NCBI RefSeq assembly: GCF_003390325.1
Contig: NZ_QUOK01000010.1
Coordinates: 157,746 to 221,745, forward strand
Direction of reading: 5' to 3'
From: Rhodohalobacter sp. SW132
GTDB lineage: Bacteria > Bacteroidota > Rhodothermia > Balneolales > Balneolaceae
Length of the DNA: 64,000 nucleotides
The notes beneath the pieces are model-generated. The model searched no databases, was not told where the DNA came from, and worked only from the letters and a program-made list of their open reading frames with translations. The first letter of the stretch is position 1. Every line of letters starts with the position of its first letter. This document shows positions 38,072 to 45,671 of this stretch, piece after piece. The translations under genes and the position numbers were made by a program.

Positions 38072-38721
38072 TTCCCTGAAATACCTTTGCCGATCAGTTG
38101 AATAAAACTGTGTACCATAGTTTTCAGGCTAACATCAACTTCGTTGAGCATTTTGTAGTGATGCCCCTGCTCTTTAAGAAAAGCAATATTGATGATTCCT
38201 TTGGATGCTCCCCAAATCATAATGCCAAGCTGATGCGGATCGTAGGAGTTGTCAATCGATCCATCCTGCATCCCGATTTGCAAGGCGCGAACAATTAACG
38301 TCATCCCGTCTTTGGCATTCTGTTCACACATGTCGACTATATCGCTCGAATTAATCGTTTCATCAGCCATTAAACCCTCGTAATAGCTGAATGCGTAAAA
38401 ATACTGAGGGTTTTCCTGTATGAATTCGAGATAGGTAGTGCCCAGCATTCGAACCATCTCAAGTCCTGAAAGATCTTTGGTTATTACCGCTGCCATCTTC
38501 TCGTTCAGCAGGCGGGAACCGCGCTCACAAATGGCAAGGTAGATGTCTGTTTTACTTTTGAAGTGGAGGTACAGAGTGCCTTTACCCACTTCCGCCTGTT
38601 CGGCAATCTGATCCATAGTCGTGCTGTCGAAGCCGATCTCTTTGATCAGTACTTCCGCCGTATCAAGAATGTGATCTCTGCGGCGAATGCGTTCTTTTTC
38701 TTTTCTGCTTATTTTTTCCAC
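38068..38721 (-). CDS. TetR/AcrR-family transcriptional repressor
   Basis: A 217-residue regulator starting at GTG 38721. The N-terminal helix-turn-helix reads RDHILDTAEVLIKEIGFDSTTMDQIAEQAEVGKGTLYLHFKSKTDIYLAI, typical of TetR/AcrR. The rest is helical and would bind an inducer. It lies 69 bases or more upstream of the TolC-adaptor-RND genes on the same strand. Two nearly identical palindromes, one 4 bases before its own start and one before the pump operon, suggest it represses both. Confidence 0.93.
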   Translation of the reverse strand: MEKISRKEKERIRRRDHILDTAEVLIKEIGFDSTTMDQIAEQAEVGKGTLYLHFKSKTDIYLAICERGSRLLNEKMAAVITKDLSGLEMVRMLGTTYLEFIQENPQYFYAFSYYEGLMADETINSSDIVDMCEQNAKDGMTLIVRALQIGMQDGSIDNSYDPHQLGIMIWGASKGIINIAFLKEQGHHYKMLNEVDVSLKTMVHSFIQLIGKGISGK

Positions 38722-38724
38722 TTA

Positions 38725-38737
38725 TGACTGTCGGTCA
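38725..38737. promoter_or_regulatory. TetR operator-like palindrome before the regulator gene
   Basis: TGACTGTCGGTCA, a four-base inverted repeat (TGAC/GTCA) with a five-base centre, differing from the site at 38059-38070 by one base in the centre. It begins only 4 bases upstream of the GTG start, so binding would also cover the ribosome-binding region. Confidence 0.75.
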
Positions 38738-38940
38738 AAATTTGAATTCGAGTCAAAATATATAGATTTCACCAACATCATCCAATCATTTTGATATCTT
38801 TCTTTTCTGATTTGAGGGGAAACGCTTCCAGAAAGTGAACCGGCCGGTTACTATAATGCATTTCATTTTTTTATTGGCACTTGATTTATTCCACAGCTCT
38901 TTTAAATTGAGATTAAGTCCATGAACTTAGTGTTATCAAT

Positions 38941-40086
38941 TTGAAAAAGTTGCTACTCATATCGGTCTTATCTCTTTCCTTTTCTATGGTATGGGTTAAT
39001 CATTCCGCAGCTCAGTACATCGGCGATGCTTCCATATCGGGCGCTGTTATTGATTCCGTTTCGGGAATGCCATTGCTCGGAGCACACGTGTTTCTGTCCG
39101 GAACTTCAATTGGAACATCCACAGATCCCGCTGGGACTTTTTCCCTGGAGCAGCTTCCGCATGGCATCCACACCCTAACGGTATCCATCATTGGGTATGG
39201 CAGGTATTCTGAAGAGATCCATTTAACATCAGGAGAAGAAAAGGAATTACGTGTTCGGTTAAAACCGGTGGTCTATGACTTAGGTGAACTCTATGTAGGA
39301 AACCTCGATGATCGCTGGGAACGATACCTGGAGCGATTTCAAAGACTTTTCATTGGAGAGTCGAAGATGGCTGATTCAGTTGAAATCCTGAATCCGGAAG
39401 TGTTGAGATTTGAATCACGCTGGTGGGGCCGTTTTTCAGCTGAGGCACTTGCTCCGCTCCAGATTGAGAATCGTGCCACCGGGTACAGAATTACCTATCA
39501 CCTGGATGAATTTCGCCACTCAGGGGCTATTACGCGCTGGGATGGCGATTCTTTCTTTACTCCCCTTGGTACCGAAGATTCATTGCAGGTGGCGGTGTGG
39601 GAAGAGCAACGGGAACGGACATTCAACGGTTCACTCCGTCATTTTTTGCTCTCACTGAAGTATGACATATTAGAGAGTCAGCAATTCTCGATTTACCAGG
39701 AGCAAAGACACAGTTTTGGAACTCCTGCAGCCAACCGGCGTATGGCACCTGTTCGCAATATTGTTCGTCCGGCAGATGAGGATGGACATATCAATGTCCG
39801 TTTTTTCGGTAAGCTTGAAATTGTGTACAGTGGTGAAGGCGAAGAAGATCGCTATCTGCAGTGGGCGAATAAAATCCGAGGACCGTCTTCGGTGCAGCGA
39901 TCTTATCTGAAACTGGAACAGCGCCCGATAACGATCGATCCAAACGGTGAAATTGTTGAAACATATGGAGCTACACGGATGGGTTACCTTGCCTTTCGCC
40001 GGTTTGCAGAAGCTTTGCCAAAAGAGTATCAGCCAGAAGAATTTAAAAAAGCTACAGAAAACCACGATATCACTTCAAGTGAATAG
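38941..40086 (+). CDS. Secreted protein with carboxypeptidase-regulatory-like domain
   Basis: A 381-residue protein starting at TTG 38941, with a signal peptide (LLLISVLSLSFSMVWVNHSAAQ). Residues ~30-115 form the carboxypeptidase-regulatory-like beta domain (SISGAVIDSVSGMPLLGAHVFLSGTSIGTSTDPAGTFSLEQLPHG...). The C-terminal part is unrecognised, with alternating aromatic residues. Possibly a relative of the DUF5686 group but much shorter, so not a full outer-membrane barrel. It is directly upstream of the histidine kinase, which might link it to signalling, but the overlap of the frames is a track artefact. Confidence 0.75.
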   Translation: MKKLLLISVLSLSFSMVWVNHSAAQYIGDASISGAVIDSVSGMPLLGAHVFLSGTSIGTSTDPAGTFSLEQLPHGIHTLTVSIIGYGRYSEEIHLTSGEEKELRVRLKPVVYDLGELYVGNLDDRWERYLERFQRLFIGESKMADSVEILNPEVLRFESRWWGRFSAEALAPLQIENRATGYRITYHLDEFRHSGAITRWDGDSFFTPLGTEDSLQVAVWEEQRERTFNGSLRHFLLSLKYDILESQQFSIYQEQRHSFGTPAANRRMAPVRNIVRPADEDGHINVRFFGKLEIVYSGEGEEDRYLQWANKIRGPSSVQRSYLKLEQRPITIDPNGEIVETYGATRMGYLAFRRFAEALPKEYQPEEFKKATENHDITSSE

Positions 40087-40144
40087 AGAAGTGGGACGGC
40101 TTATTTCGTACCTTCGGGATACAAAAACAGAAAGCTATTTTACG

Positions 40145-41539
40145 ATGTCTGAACATTCAAGCAGTAAATATCGCCTGATATTTGAGAACGCTCCTATAGG
40201 TATTGTACATTTTGATAAAACCGGAAAGCTGACGGACTGTAATGACCAGTTTGTGAAGATACTGGGTTCATCAAAAGAAAAACTTGTTGGCATTGATCTG
40301 CCGGATCTGCCGGATCAGCGAGTTTCAGACGCCGTAAAAAAAGCATTGAATGGTGAAAATGGACAGTATGAAGGCCACTACAGATCCATAACTTCTGGAA
40401 ACGTCATTCCGGTAAGAGCACAATTTACACCGCTTATTGAAGGGGAACAGACCGTTGGCGGAATTGGGCTGATTGAAGATATCTCGGAACAAGTTTCACT
40501 TCACAGGATGCTCACAAAATTCAGGTTGGGAATCAATAGGTCATCTAACCCGATCTATATTACCGATACGGATGGATACATTCAGTACGTAAATCCTGCT
40601 TTTGAAATGCATTATGGCTTTACAAGTGAGGAAGTCCTCGGAAAAACCCCGCGTATTCTTAAATCGGGTAAACAGCGAGATGATTTTTACAAAGATTTTT
40701 GGGAGAAAATTACCACCGGAGAGTCAGCGGAAGGAGAATTGATCAACAGAACGAAAGAAGGCGAACTGGTAAATGTTCATTACTCTGCAAATCCAATTAT
40801 CGATGAAAATGGGGAGCACCTCGGGTATATTGCCATCCAGGATAATATCACAGACCGCGTGGAGATGGAGCAAAAAATCCGTGAATCGCTGAAAGAAAAA
40901 AATGTGATGTTATCCGAGATCCATCACCGGGTAAAAAATAACCTGGCGATCATATCCAGTCTTCTTGAACTGGAAACGTTTGAGAGCAACGATGAACAGA
41001 CTCTTGAGTTTATCAGGAAAAGCCAGACCCGCATCAAATCAATAGCGATTGTCCATGAAAAAATTTACAGGAACAGTAATCTTTCGAAAGTAAATCTGAA
41101 AGATTACATCAAAGATCTGTTTGCGGCAATAAGAGAAGCGTGGATAAATGATGATATGAGTGTGGCATTCCGAATGGACGTGGACGACGTAGATATCAAC
41201 ATTAACCAGGCCATTCCGCTGAGTCTGATCATTCATGAGCTGGTTACAAACTCCATCAAACATGCGTTTAAAACGGTGTCTGAAGGGGTGATATTTATAG
41301 ATGTTAGTGAACGAAATGGATCTGTTCATTGCGTAATTTCCGATAATGGCGATGCAATTAAGGAAGATGATGAGTTTGATATTGACCAGAATCAAAAACT
41401 TGGCTTATCGCTTGTACAGCTTCTTACGAAACAGCTTTCTGGATCGCTTGAATACGAAGTTGACGGTGGACTGGTTTTTCGGATTGAGTTTAAAAAAATG
41501 GATAAAAGCGGAGCCGCTGAAAACCTGAGTGAATTTTGA
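40145..41539 (+). CDS. PAS-PAS sensor histidine kinase, HisKA_2 type
   Basis: The ATG at 40145 (MSEHSSSKYRL) gives 464 residues; the frame is open 66 codons further upstream but that part overlaps the previous gene and is not protein-like. Two PAS domains occupy about residues 8-118 and 124-240. The phosphoacceptor region LSEIHHRVKNNLAIISSLL marks the HisKA_2 type, His260 being the likely phosphoacceptor. The HATPase domain has the N box HELVTNSIKHAF. It has no membrane segment, so it senses a cytosolic signal. No response regulator is adjacent. Confidence 0.9.
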   Translation: MSEHSSSKYRLIFENAPIGIVHFDKTGKLTDCNDQFVKILGSSKEKLVGIDLPDLPDQRVSDAVKKALNGENGQYEGHYRSITSGNVIPVRAQFTPLIEGEQTVGGIGLIEDISEQVSLHRMLTKFRLGINRSSNPIYITDTDGYIQYVNPAFEMHYGFTSEEVLGKTPRILKSGKQRDDFYKDFWEKITTGESAEGELINRTKEGELVNVHYSANPIIDENGEHLGYIAIQDNITDRVEMEQKIRESLKEKNVMLSEIHHRVKNNLAIISSLLELETFESNDEQTLEFIRKSQTRIKSIAIVHEKIYRNSNLSKVNLKDYIKDLFAAIREAWINDDMSVAFRMDVDDVDININQAIPLSLIIHELVTNSIKHAFKTVSEGVIFIDVSERNGSVHCVISDNGDAIKEDDEFDIDQNQKLGLSLVQLLTKQLSGSLEYEVDGGLVFRIEFKKMDKSGAAENLSEF

Positions 41540-41594
41540 AACAGACGACCCATAGGGCATTAATTTTTGATCGGTTCATTAGAATAAATAGGCT

Positions 41595-41619
41595 CTATTC
41601 TATTCTATTCTATTCTATT
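41595..41619. repeat. Five copies of CTATT
   Basis: A perfect pentanucleotide microsatellite between the histidine kinase and the structured element. Slipped-strand changes are possible, but it lies in no reading frame. Confidence 0.85.
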
Positions 41620-41666
41620 TTGTATGGGTAGCGCGAAATCATGTGATCGCAACAATTACTTTAGCC

Positions 41667-41694
41667 GGTTACTTTTTGGTGTCAAAAAGTAACC
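41667..41694. repeat. Perfect 12-bp hairpin
   Basis: GGTTACTTTTTG, loop GTGT, CAAAAAGTAACC. It starts the structured intergenic element that continues to 41849. A weak terminator role after the kinase gene is possible, but no T-run follows. Confidence 0.8.
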
Positions 41695-41725
41695 AAAAAC
41701 CACCGGACTGTGTCATTGTTCATTC

Positions 41726-41849
41726 GGAGGTTTCTCTCCGCTATGAGACGTATAAAGCAATGGTCCGCAACTCCGGGATACAGTTTAAGAGATCCGGCCG
41801 GTGTGCTTTATACAGGCAATCTCATACGCTCCGGTCAACCTAAACCTCC
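41726..41849. repeat. Large imperfect inverted repeat (possible small mobile element or structured RNA)
   Basis: The outer arms GGAGGTTT (41726-41733) and AAACCTCC (41842-41849) pair. Inside, TGAGACGTATAAAGCA near 41744-41759 pairs with TGCTTTATAC and CTCATA between 41804 and 41826 with a small bulge. The whole gives a 124-base hairpin in an otherwise empty 551-base gap. No transposase is inside. Confidence 0.7.
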
Positions 41850-42091
41850 TCATTCACACTGACAAGGCCGGTAGAATTCCGATATGTTGATCACTATTTG
41901 CCAGAAAAAGAGAACCTTTAAACAGTCATAAAGATGGTATTAGTTTTTTGAATATTATAATATTTTCAATAGAAATTTGAATGCTGCAACCTGTCCCGAC
42001 GTTTTCGTGGAACTTTCTCAATTGCACTGAGAGAGTTTAAAAATGCTAATTACTTTCAGAAAGTATTTTATGAATATAAATATTGAAATAA
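41850..42091. other. AT-rich remainder of the gap before rlmG
   Basis: No gene, and nothing else I can name except the AT-rich palindrome AATATTATAATATT at 41952-41965. It presumably contains the promoter of the methyltransferase gene. Confidence 0.4.
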
Positions 42092-43192
42092 GTGGAATTG
42101 GCTTTGGAAATTAAACGATACCCGCCAACATCAAACCGTTCCCTGCGGGCATGGAGTGCAGCCGATGAATATGTTCTGAGTGAAATAAATAAGAGGGAAG
42201 TACGGCCGGAACGCATTGCCATCCTGAATGACAGGTTCGGGTATGTGAGCTGTCATCTCAGCGAATATCACCCCATCATTGTAACGGATCGAAAAAGCCA
42301 GGAGAAATCTATCCGAAAGAATTTTGAGCGAAACGGGCTGGACCCCGACAATTGCAGCTGGCTGAAACCGCTCGACCCAATTTCAGAAACTGTGGATCTT
42401 TGCATCATTTCGATTCCAAAATCGATGGATCGGTTTAAACTTTACCTGCATCAGGCACATCAGCTGCTTTCGGATACCGGTGAGGCTATCGGTACATTTA
42501 TGACACGGTACTTTACACCTAAAATGCTGGAAATTTCTGAAGAATACTTTGAAGAGGTAAATCAAAGCCTTGCACGCAAAAAGTCGCGATTGCTATTATT
42601 GAAAGGAAAACAAAAATCGCCATCCGATACGCTAATCGAGCAGATTCCATACCAATTTCCAACAGGTGAAACCGAAACGCTCCGACAGTATTATGGGGTA
42701 TTTTCATCCGGCGTGATTGATTATGCCACTCAGTTTTTGCTGGCCAATCTCAAGTTGCGGGAAAATGAGACGAAAGTAATGGATTTAGGAACGGGAAATG
42801 GTGTTATCGCGCGGGCAGTACAGCTTTCAAACCCAAAAACGGAGCTTCATCTAACCGATGACTCCTTTCTCGCGTTAGAATCAGCAAAGCTAAATCTTGA
42901 AACGGAGATGTGCCATTTTCACTGGAGCGATACGCTGGATCATTTCGCTGAAAAAGAATTTGACCTGGTTCTGTCGAATCCTCCCTTTCATCTTGGGCAC
43001 GAGATTAATATCGAGGTAACCACGCGACTGTTTGGCGAAGTGAAAGGTGTTCTGAAGGATGACGGGAGATTCGTTTCTGTTTCCAATAATCACCTGAATT
43101 ATAAAACCCATCTTGAAAAGCATTTCTCAGTTGTACAGGTGATCGCTAAAAACGATAAATTTACGGTGTACGAAAGCCGTGGTGTAAGATGA
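42092..43192 (+). CDS. rlmG: 23S rRNA (guanine-N2) methyltransferase RlmG-like
   Basis: A 366-residue protein from a GTG at 42092. SAM motif I is DLGTGNG (residues 231-237) and the catalytic motif is NPPFH (296-300), as in RsmC/RlmG. The N-terminal half matches the inactive methyltransferase-like domain of E. coli RlmG in pattern: LRAWSAADEYVL and AILNDRFGYVSCHL. The C-terminus VSNNHLNYKTHLEKHF also follows RlmG. In E. coli RlmG modifies G1835 of 23S rRNA. RsmC, which modifies 16S G1207, is the alternative. A TTG six bases downstream is a second possible start. Confidence 0.82.
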   Translation: MELALEIKRYPPTSNRSLRAWSAADEYVLSEINKREVRPERIAILNDRFGYVSCHLSEYHPIIVTDRKSQEKSIRKNFERNGLDPDNCSWLKPLDPISETVDLCIISIPKSMDRFKLYLHQAHQLLSDTGEAIGTFMTRYFTPKMLEISEEYFEEVNQSLARKKSRLLLLKGKQKSPSDTLIEQIPYQFPTGETETLRQYYGVFSSGVIDYATQFLLANLKLRENETKVMDLGTGNGVIARAVQLSNPKTELHLTDDSFLALESAKLNLETEMCHFHWSDTLDHFAEKEFDLVLSNPPFHLGHEINIEVTTRLFGEVKGVLKDDGRFVSVSNNHLNYKTHLEKHFSVVQVIAKNDKFTVYESRGVR

Positions 43193-43196
43193 ACTC

Positions 43197-43715
43197 TCAA
43201 TTTGTTTTACGGAACCAATAGGCCATCTCTTTCAATGTAGGTTCCTTTCCGTACATCAGCATAGCAGTGGAAAATATTTTACCCGCGGCAAGTCTGAATA
43301 TCCAGGCGGTTCCGGCAAGCAGTACGATTGCTAAAACCGGCTCCCACCAGGCACCTTGAGTCATTACCATACGGGCGGGAAGTACGGCGTATGACGTAAG
43401 CGGAAAAATACCAATAAACGTAATTGCGAAGCTATCCGGTTTTAAAAGTGAGGCATTCTGATAAAGGCCGTGCTCTTCCGGCAGATACCCAAGTTTTGAA
43501 CGGTCAATGGATCCGTTGTTTAGCAGGGATTCATCAAATTCGATGGTGCCTGAGTCGGGTGACATCACCTGCATTATCATACGTACACAGCTGGTTTTGC
43601 CAGCACCGTTAGGCCCGAGAAGAGCGAAAATTTCGCCTTTTTGCATTGAAAATGAGAGATCGTCAACGGCCCGTATCTTGTCGAAGCGCTTTACTACAGA
43701 ATGGAATGAAAGCAT
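43197..43715 (-). pseudogene. ABC transporter remnant: NatA-like ATPase start fused to NatB-like permease end
   Basis: A 172-residue open frame. Residues 1-91 are the start of a NatA-type ABC-2 ATPase: Walker A GPNGAGKTS and GYLPEEHGLY, but the signature and Walker B are missing. Residues ~92-172 are the extreme C-terminus of a NatB-type permease: FPLTSYAVLPARMV, a membrane helix, and KIFSTAMLMYGKEPTLKEMAYWFRK. About 200 residues of ATPase and 300 of permease are gone, so one in-frame deletion joined two adjacent genes. It cannot hydrolyse ATP. It may be dead or a newly made fusion. Confidence 0.85.
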
Positions 43716-43909
43716 CTTGAGAATTGAATATGGGTTGCCAACTGTTTGTAATGTGCAACTTTACGAAAAAGAATAAGTTATGTTACAAATACCGGTGATA
43801 AATCTGGTTTAAATCTATGGCTCATCAAGAGAGAAATGTAATCGTTTGACGAGTCTGAGAAGCATTTGTTATGAAATTTACTTCTCTTGCAATAATTCGC
43901 GACTCTGTG

Positions 43910-43928
43910 TAGTTTCATTATGAAACTA
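43910..43928. promoter_or_regulatory. Operator-like palindrome before the toxin-antitoxin pair
   Basis: TAGTTTCAT, one base, ATGAAACTA: a perfect 9-bp inverted repeat whose last base lies 18 bases before the antitoxin ATG. This is a natural place for autoregulation by a ribbon-helix-helix antitoxin. Confidence 0.7.
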
Positions 43929-43946
43929 AATTGAAATCAATTAGCC

Positions 43947-44189
43947 ATGCCCACAAACATCACCATTCGTGACATACCTGATGAGGTTTACGAAAAGCTA
44001 AAACAGCAAGCAGAGCTGCACCAACGAAGTATCAATAGCGAAGTCATCTTTTATTTAAAGCAAATGGTTCGCAGTCATCGCCCCGATCCGGATCAGGTTA
44101 TCGCCCGGGCAAAAAAACTCAAGCGGCAGGCAAAAGGCTCTCTGACCCTGAAAGATATCCAGCAAGCCATTGATCAGGGCCGCCCATGA
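43947..44189 (+). CDS. FitA/VapB-type antitoxin, ribbon-helix-helix
   Basis: An 80-residue protein with the RHH DNA-binding pattern NITIRDIPDEVYEKLKQQAELHQRSINSEVIFYLK near its start. The remaining tail, rich in Lys, Arg and Gln, would cover the toxin active site. It overlaps the toxin gene by 4 bases (ATGA). It likely binds the palindrome at 43910-43928 with the toxin as co-repressor. Functional in appearance: start and full domain present. Confidence 0.88.
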   Translation: MPTNITIRDIPDEVYEKLKQQAELHQRSINSEVIFYLKQMVRSHRPDPDQVIARAKKLKRQAKGSLTLKDIQQAIDQGRP

Positions 44190-44587
44190 TTGTAGTTGAT
44201 ACGAGCGTTATTGCGAGTCTGTGGGTGCCCAATGATATGGAAGAGCTGGCGTATAAAGTTTTGAGAAAAGATACTGATTGGGTCGCTCCCCTGCTTTGGC
44301 GATCAGAATTACGCAATGTACTGGCTCTGTATCTCAGGAAAAATATTTTAGAACTGTCAACAATTGTGCAATCGATACAGGAAGCTGAACAATTAATGGA
44401 ATCACAAGCTTATGAAGTGAATTCTACTCAGGTTTTGCAATTGGTTCATAATTCCAGCTGCTCTGCCTATGACTGTGAATTTGTTGCCTTAGCAGACGAT
44501 CTTGGTGTTAAATTGGTATCGTTTGATAAGCAGATTTGCAGGGAATTTTCCGGGATTGCCATTCACCCTGAAAAGTTTTTGAAATAA
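44186..44587 (+). CDS. PIN-domain toxin, VapC family
   Basis: A 133-residue PIN ribonuclease. The acidic quartet is visible as Asp5 (VVDTSV), Glu41 (WRSELRN), Asp96 (AYDCEF) and Asp114 (SFDKQI). Such toxins cut specific RNAs, often initiator tRNA or rRNA loops. It is paired with the antitoxin through an ATGA overlap. All catalytic residues are there, so the pair looks intact, lying next to the fused ABC remnant. Confidence 0.92.
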   Translation: MIVVDTSVIASLWVPNDMEELAYKVLRKDTDWVAPLLWRSELRNVLALYLRKNILELSTIVQSIQEAEQLMESQAYEVNSTQVLQLVHNSSCSAYDCEFVALADDLGVKLVSFDKQICREFSGIAIHPEKFLK

Positions 44588-44684
44588 ATGCAAAACGGCG
44601 GTATAACAAGCTTTACCTGTTGTTGTGCAAGTGTAATGTTCTTGACTTAAGAACAGGGCGCCTCGCCGCACAAACATCAAACTG

Positions 44685-45671
44685 TTACATCCCATTCAAA
44701 ATAATCTTTCCCGCATTCTCATTATTTTTCATCCGTTGATGTGCTTTTTCAACATTCTTCCAATCAAAAACAGAATCGATTACCGGTTTGATCTGTTTTG
44801 ATTCGATGAGGTCAAAGGCTGCATCGAAAAATTCCTCAGTGAGCAGCGCTTTGTACTCATCGCTGCGGTTGCGAAGGGTTGATCCGCGAATGGTGAGCCG
44901 TTTTCGAAGGATATCGCCCAGGTTGAGACTATCCGCTTTTGCACCGCCGAGCAGTCCGAGGAGAACCAAACGCCCATCCATCGCCAACACACGAATGTTC
45001 TGTTCCCAGTAGGATGCACCGACAAAATCCAGGATCACATCTACAGTTGAGGGGCCCATCTCTTCCTCTATCACAGCCGCAAAATCCTCGGTTTTGTAGT
45101 TGATCGCCAGATCGGCCCCGAGCTCACGGCAGAGATCCAGTTTCTCGCTGCTTCCGGCGGTGACGATCACCCGGGCGTTAAAAATATTTTTTGCGAGCTG
45201 AATGGCCGACGAACCCACTCCGCTTGCCCCGGCGTGAATCAGTACGGTTTCATTTTCCATGATTTCACCGATCCAGAAGAGTCCCTGGTAGGCGGTCAGG
45301 AAGGTTTCCGAAATACCCGCTGCTTCCTCAAACGATAGCGAATCGGGCATCGGTATGGCGTGATCTTCCGGTATCACACAATATTCGGCATATCCGCCAC
45401 CGGAAAGGAGTCCGAACAGAAGATCTCCCTCCTCAAAATCGATCACTTCCTCCCCGGTCTTTTCCACGCGACCCGACATCTCCAGCCCTAAAATTTCAGA
45501 TGCTCCTTCAGGCACGGGGTAGTTTCCGCGTTTTTGTAAAAGATCGGCCCGGTTCAGTGCGGTTGCCTCAATCTTTACCAGCAGTTCGTTCGGTTTTGGG
45601 GTGGGTTTTGGATGATCGTCAAGTTTCATTACAGGTTTTTCGGAAGAGGTGTCAACAATCAGTGCTTTCAT
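44685..45671 (-). CDS. NAD(P)H:quinone oxidoreductase, zinc-independent MDR family
   Basis: A 328-residue medium-chain reductase. The N-terminal GroES-like domain has LLVKIEATALNRADLLQKRGNYPVPEG. The Rossmann domain has VLIHAGASGVGSSAIQLAK, the AxxGxxG pattern for NADPH. It resembles the PIG3/QorA group (quinone or enone reduction). The stop codon of the flippase gene overlaps its ATG by four bases, so it is translated with it, although the functions look unrelated. Confidence 0.9.
   Translation of the reverse strand: MKALIVDTSSEKPVMKLDDHPKPTPKPNELLVKIEATALNRADLLQKRGNYPVPEGASEILGLEMSGRVEKTGEEVIDFEEGDLLFGLLSGGGYAEYCVIPEDHAIPMPDSLSFEEAAGISETFLTAYQGLFWIGEIMENETVLIHAGASGVGSSAIQLAKNIFNARVIVTAGSSEKLDLCRELGADLAINYKTEDFAAVIEEEMGPSTVDVILDFVGASYWEQNIRVLAMDGRLVLLGLLGGAKADSLNLGDILRKRLTIRGSTLRNRSDEYKALLTEEFFDAAFDLIESKQIKPVIDSVFDWKNVEKAHQRMKNNENAGKIILNGM

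Noticed and set aside
39947..40144. 66-codon upstream extension of the histidine kinase
   Set aside because: Overlaps the previous gene and is not PAS-like; the ATG at 40145 begins a normal PAS domain.
41643..41843. 66-codon frame before rlmG
   Set aside because: It runs through two inverted repeats and has no protein features.
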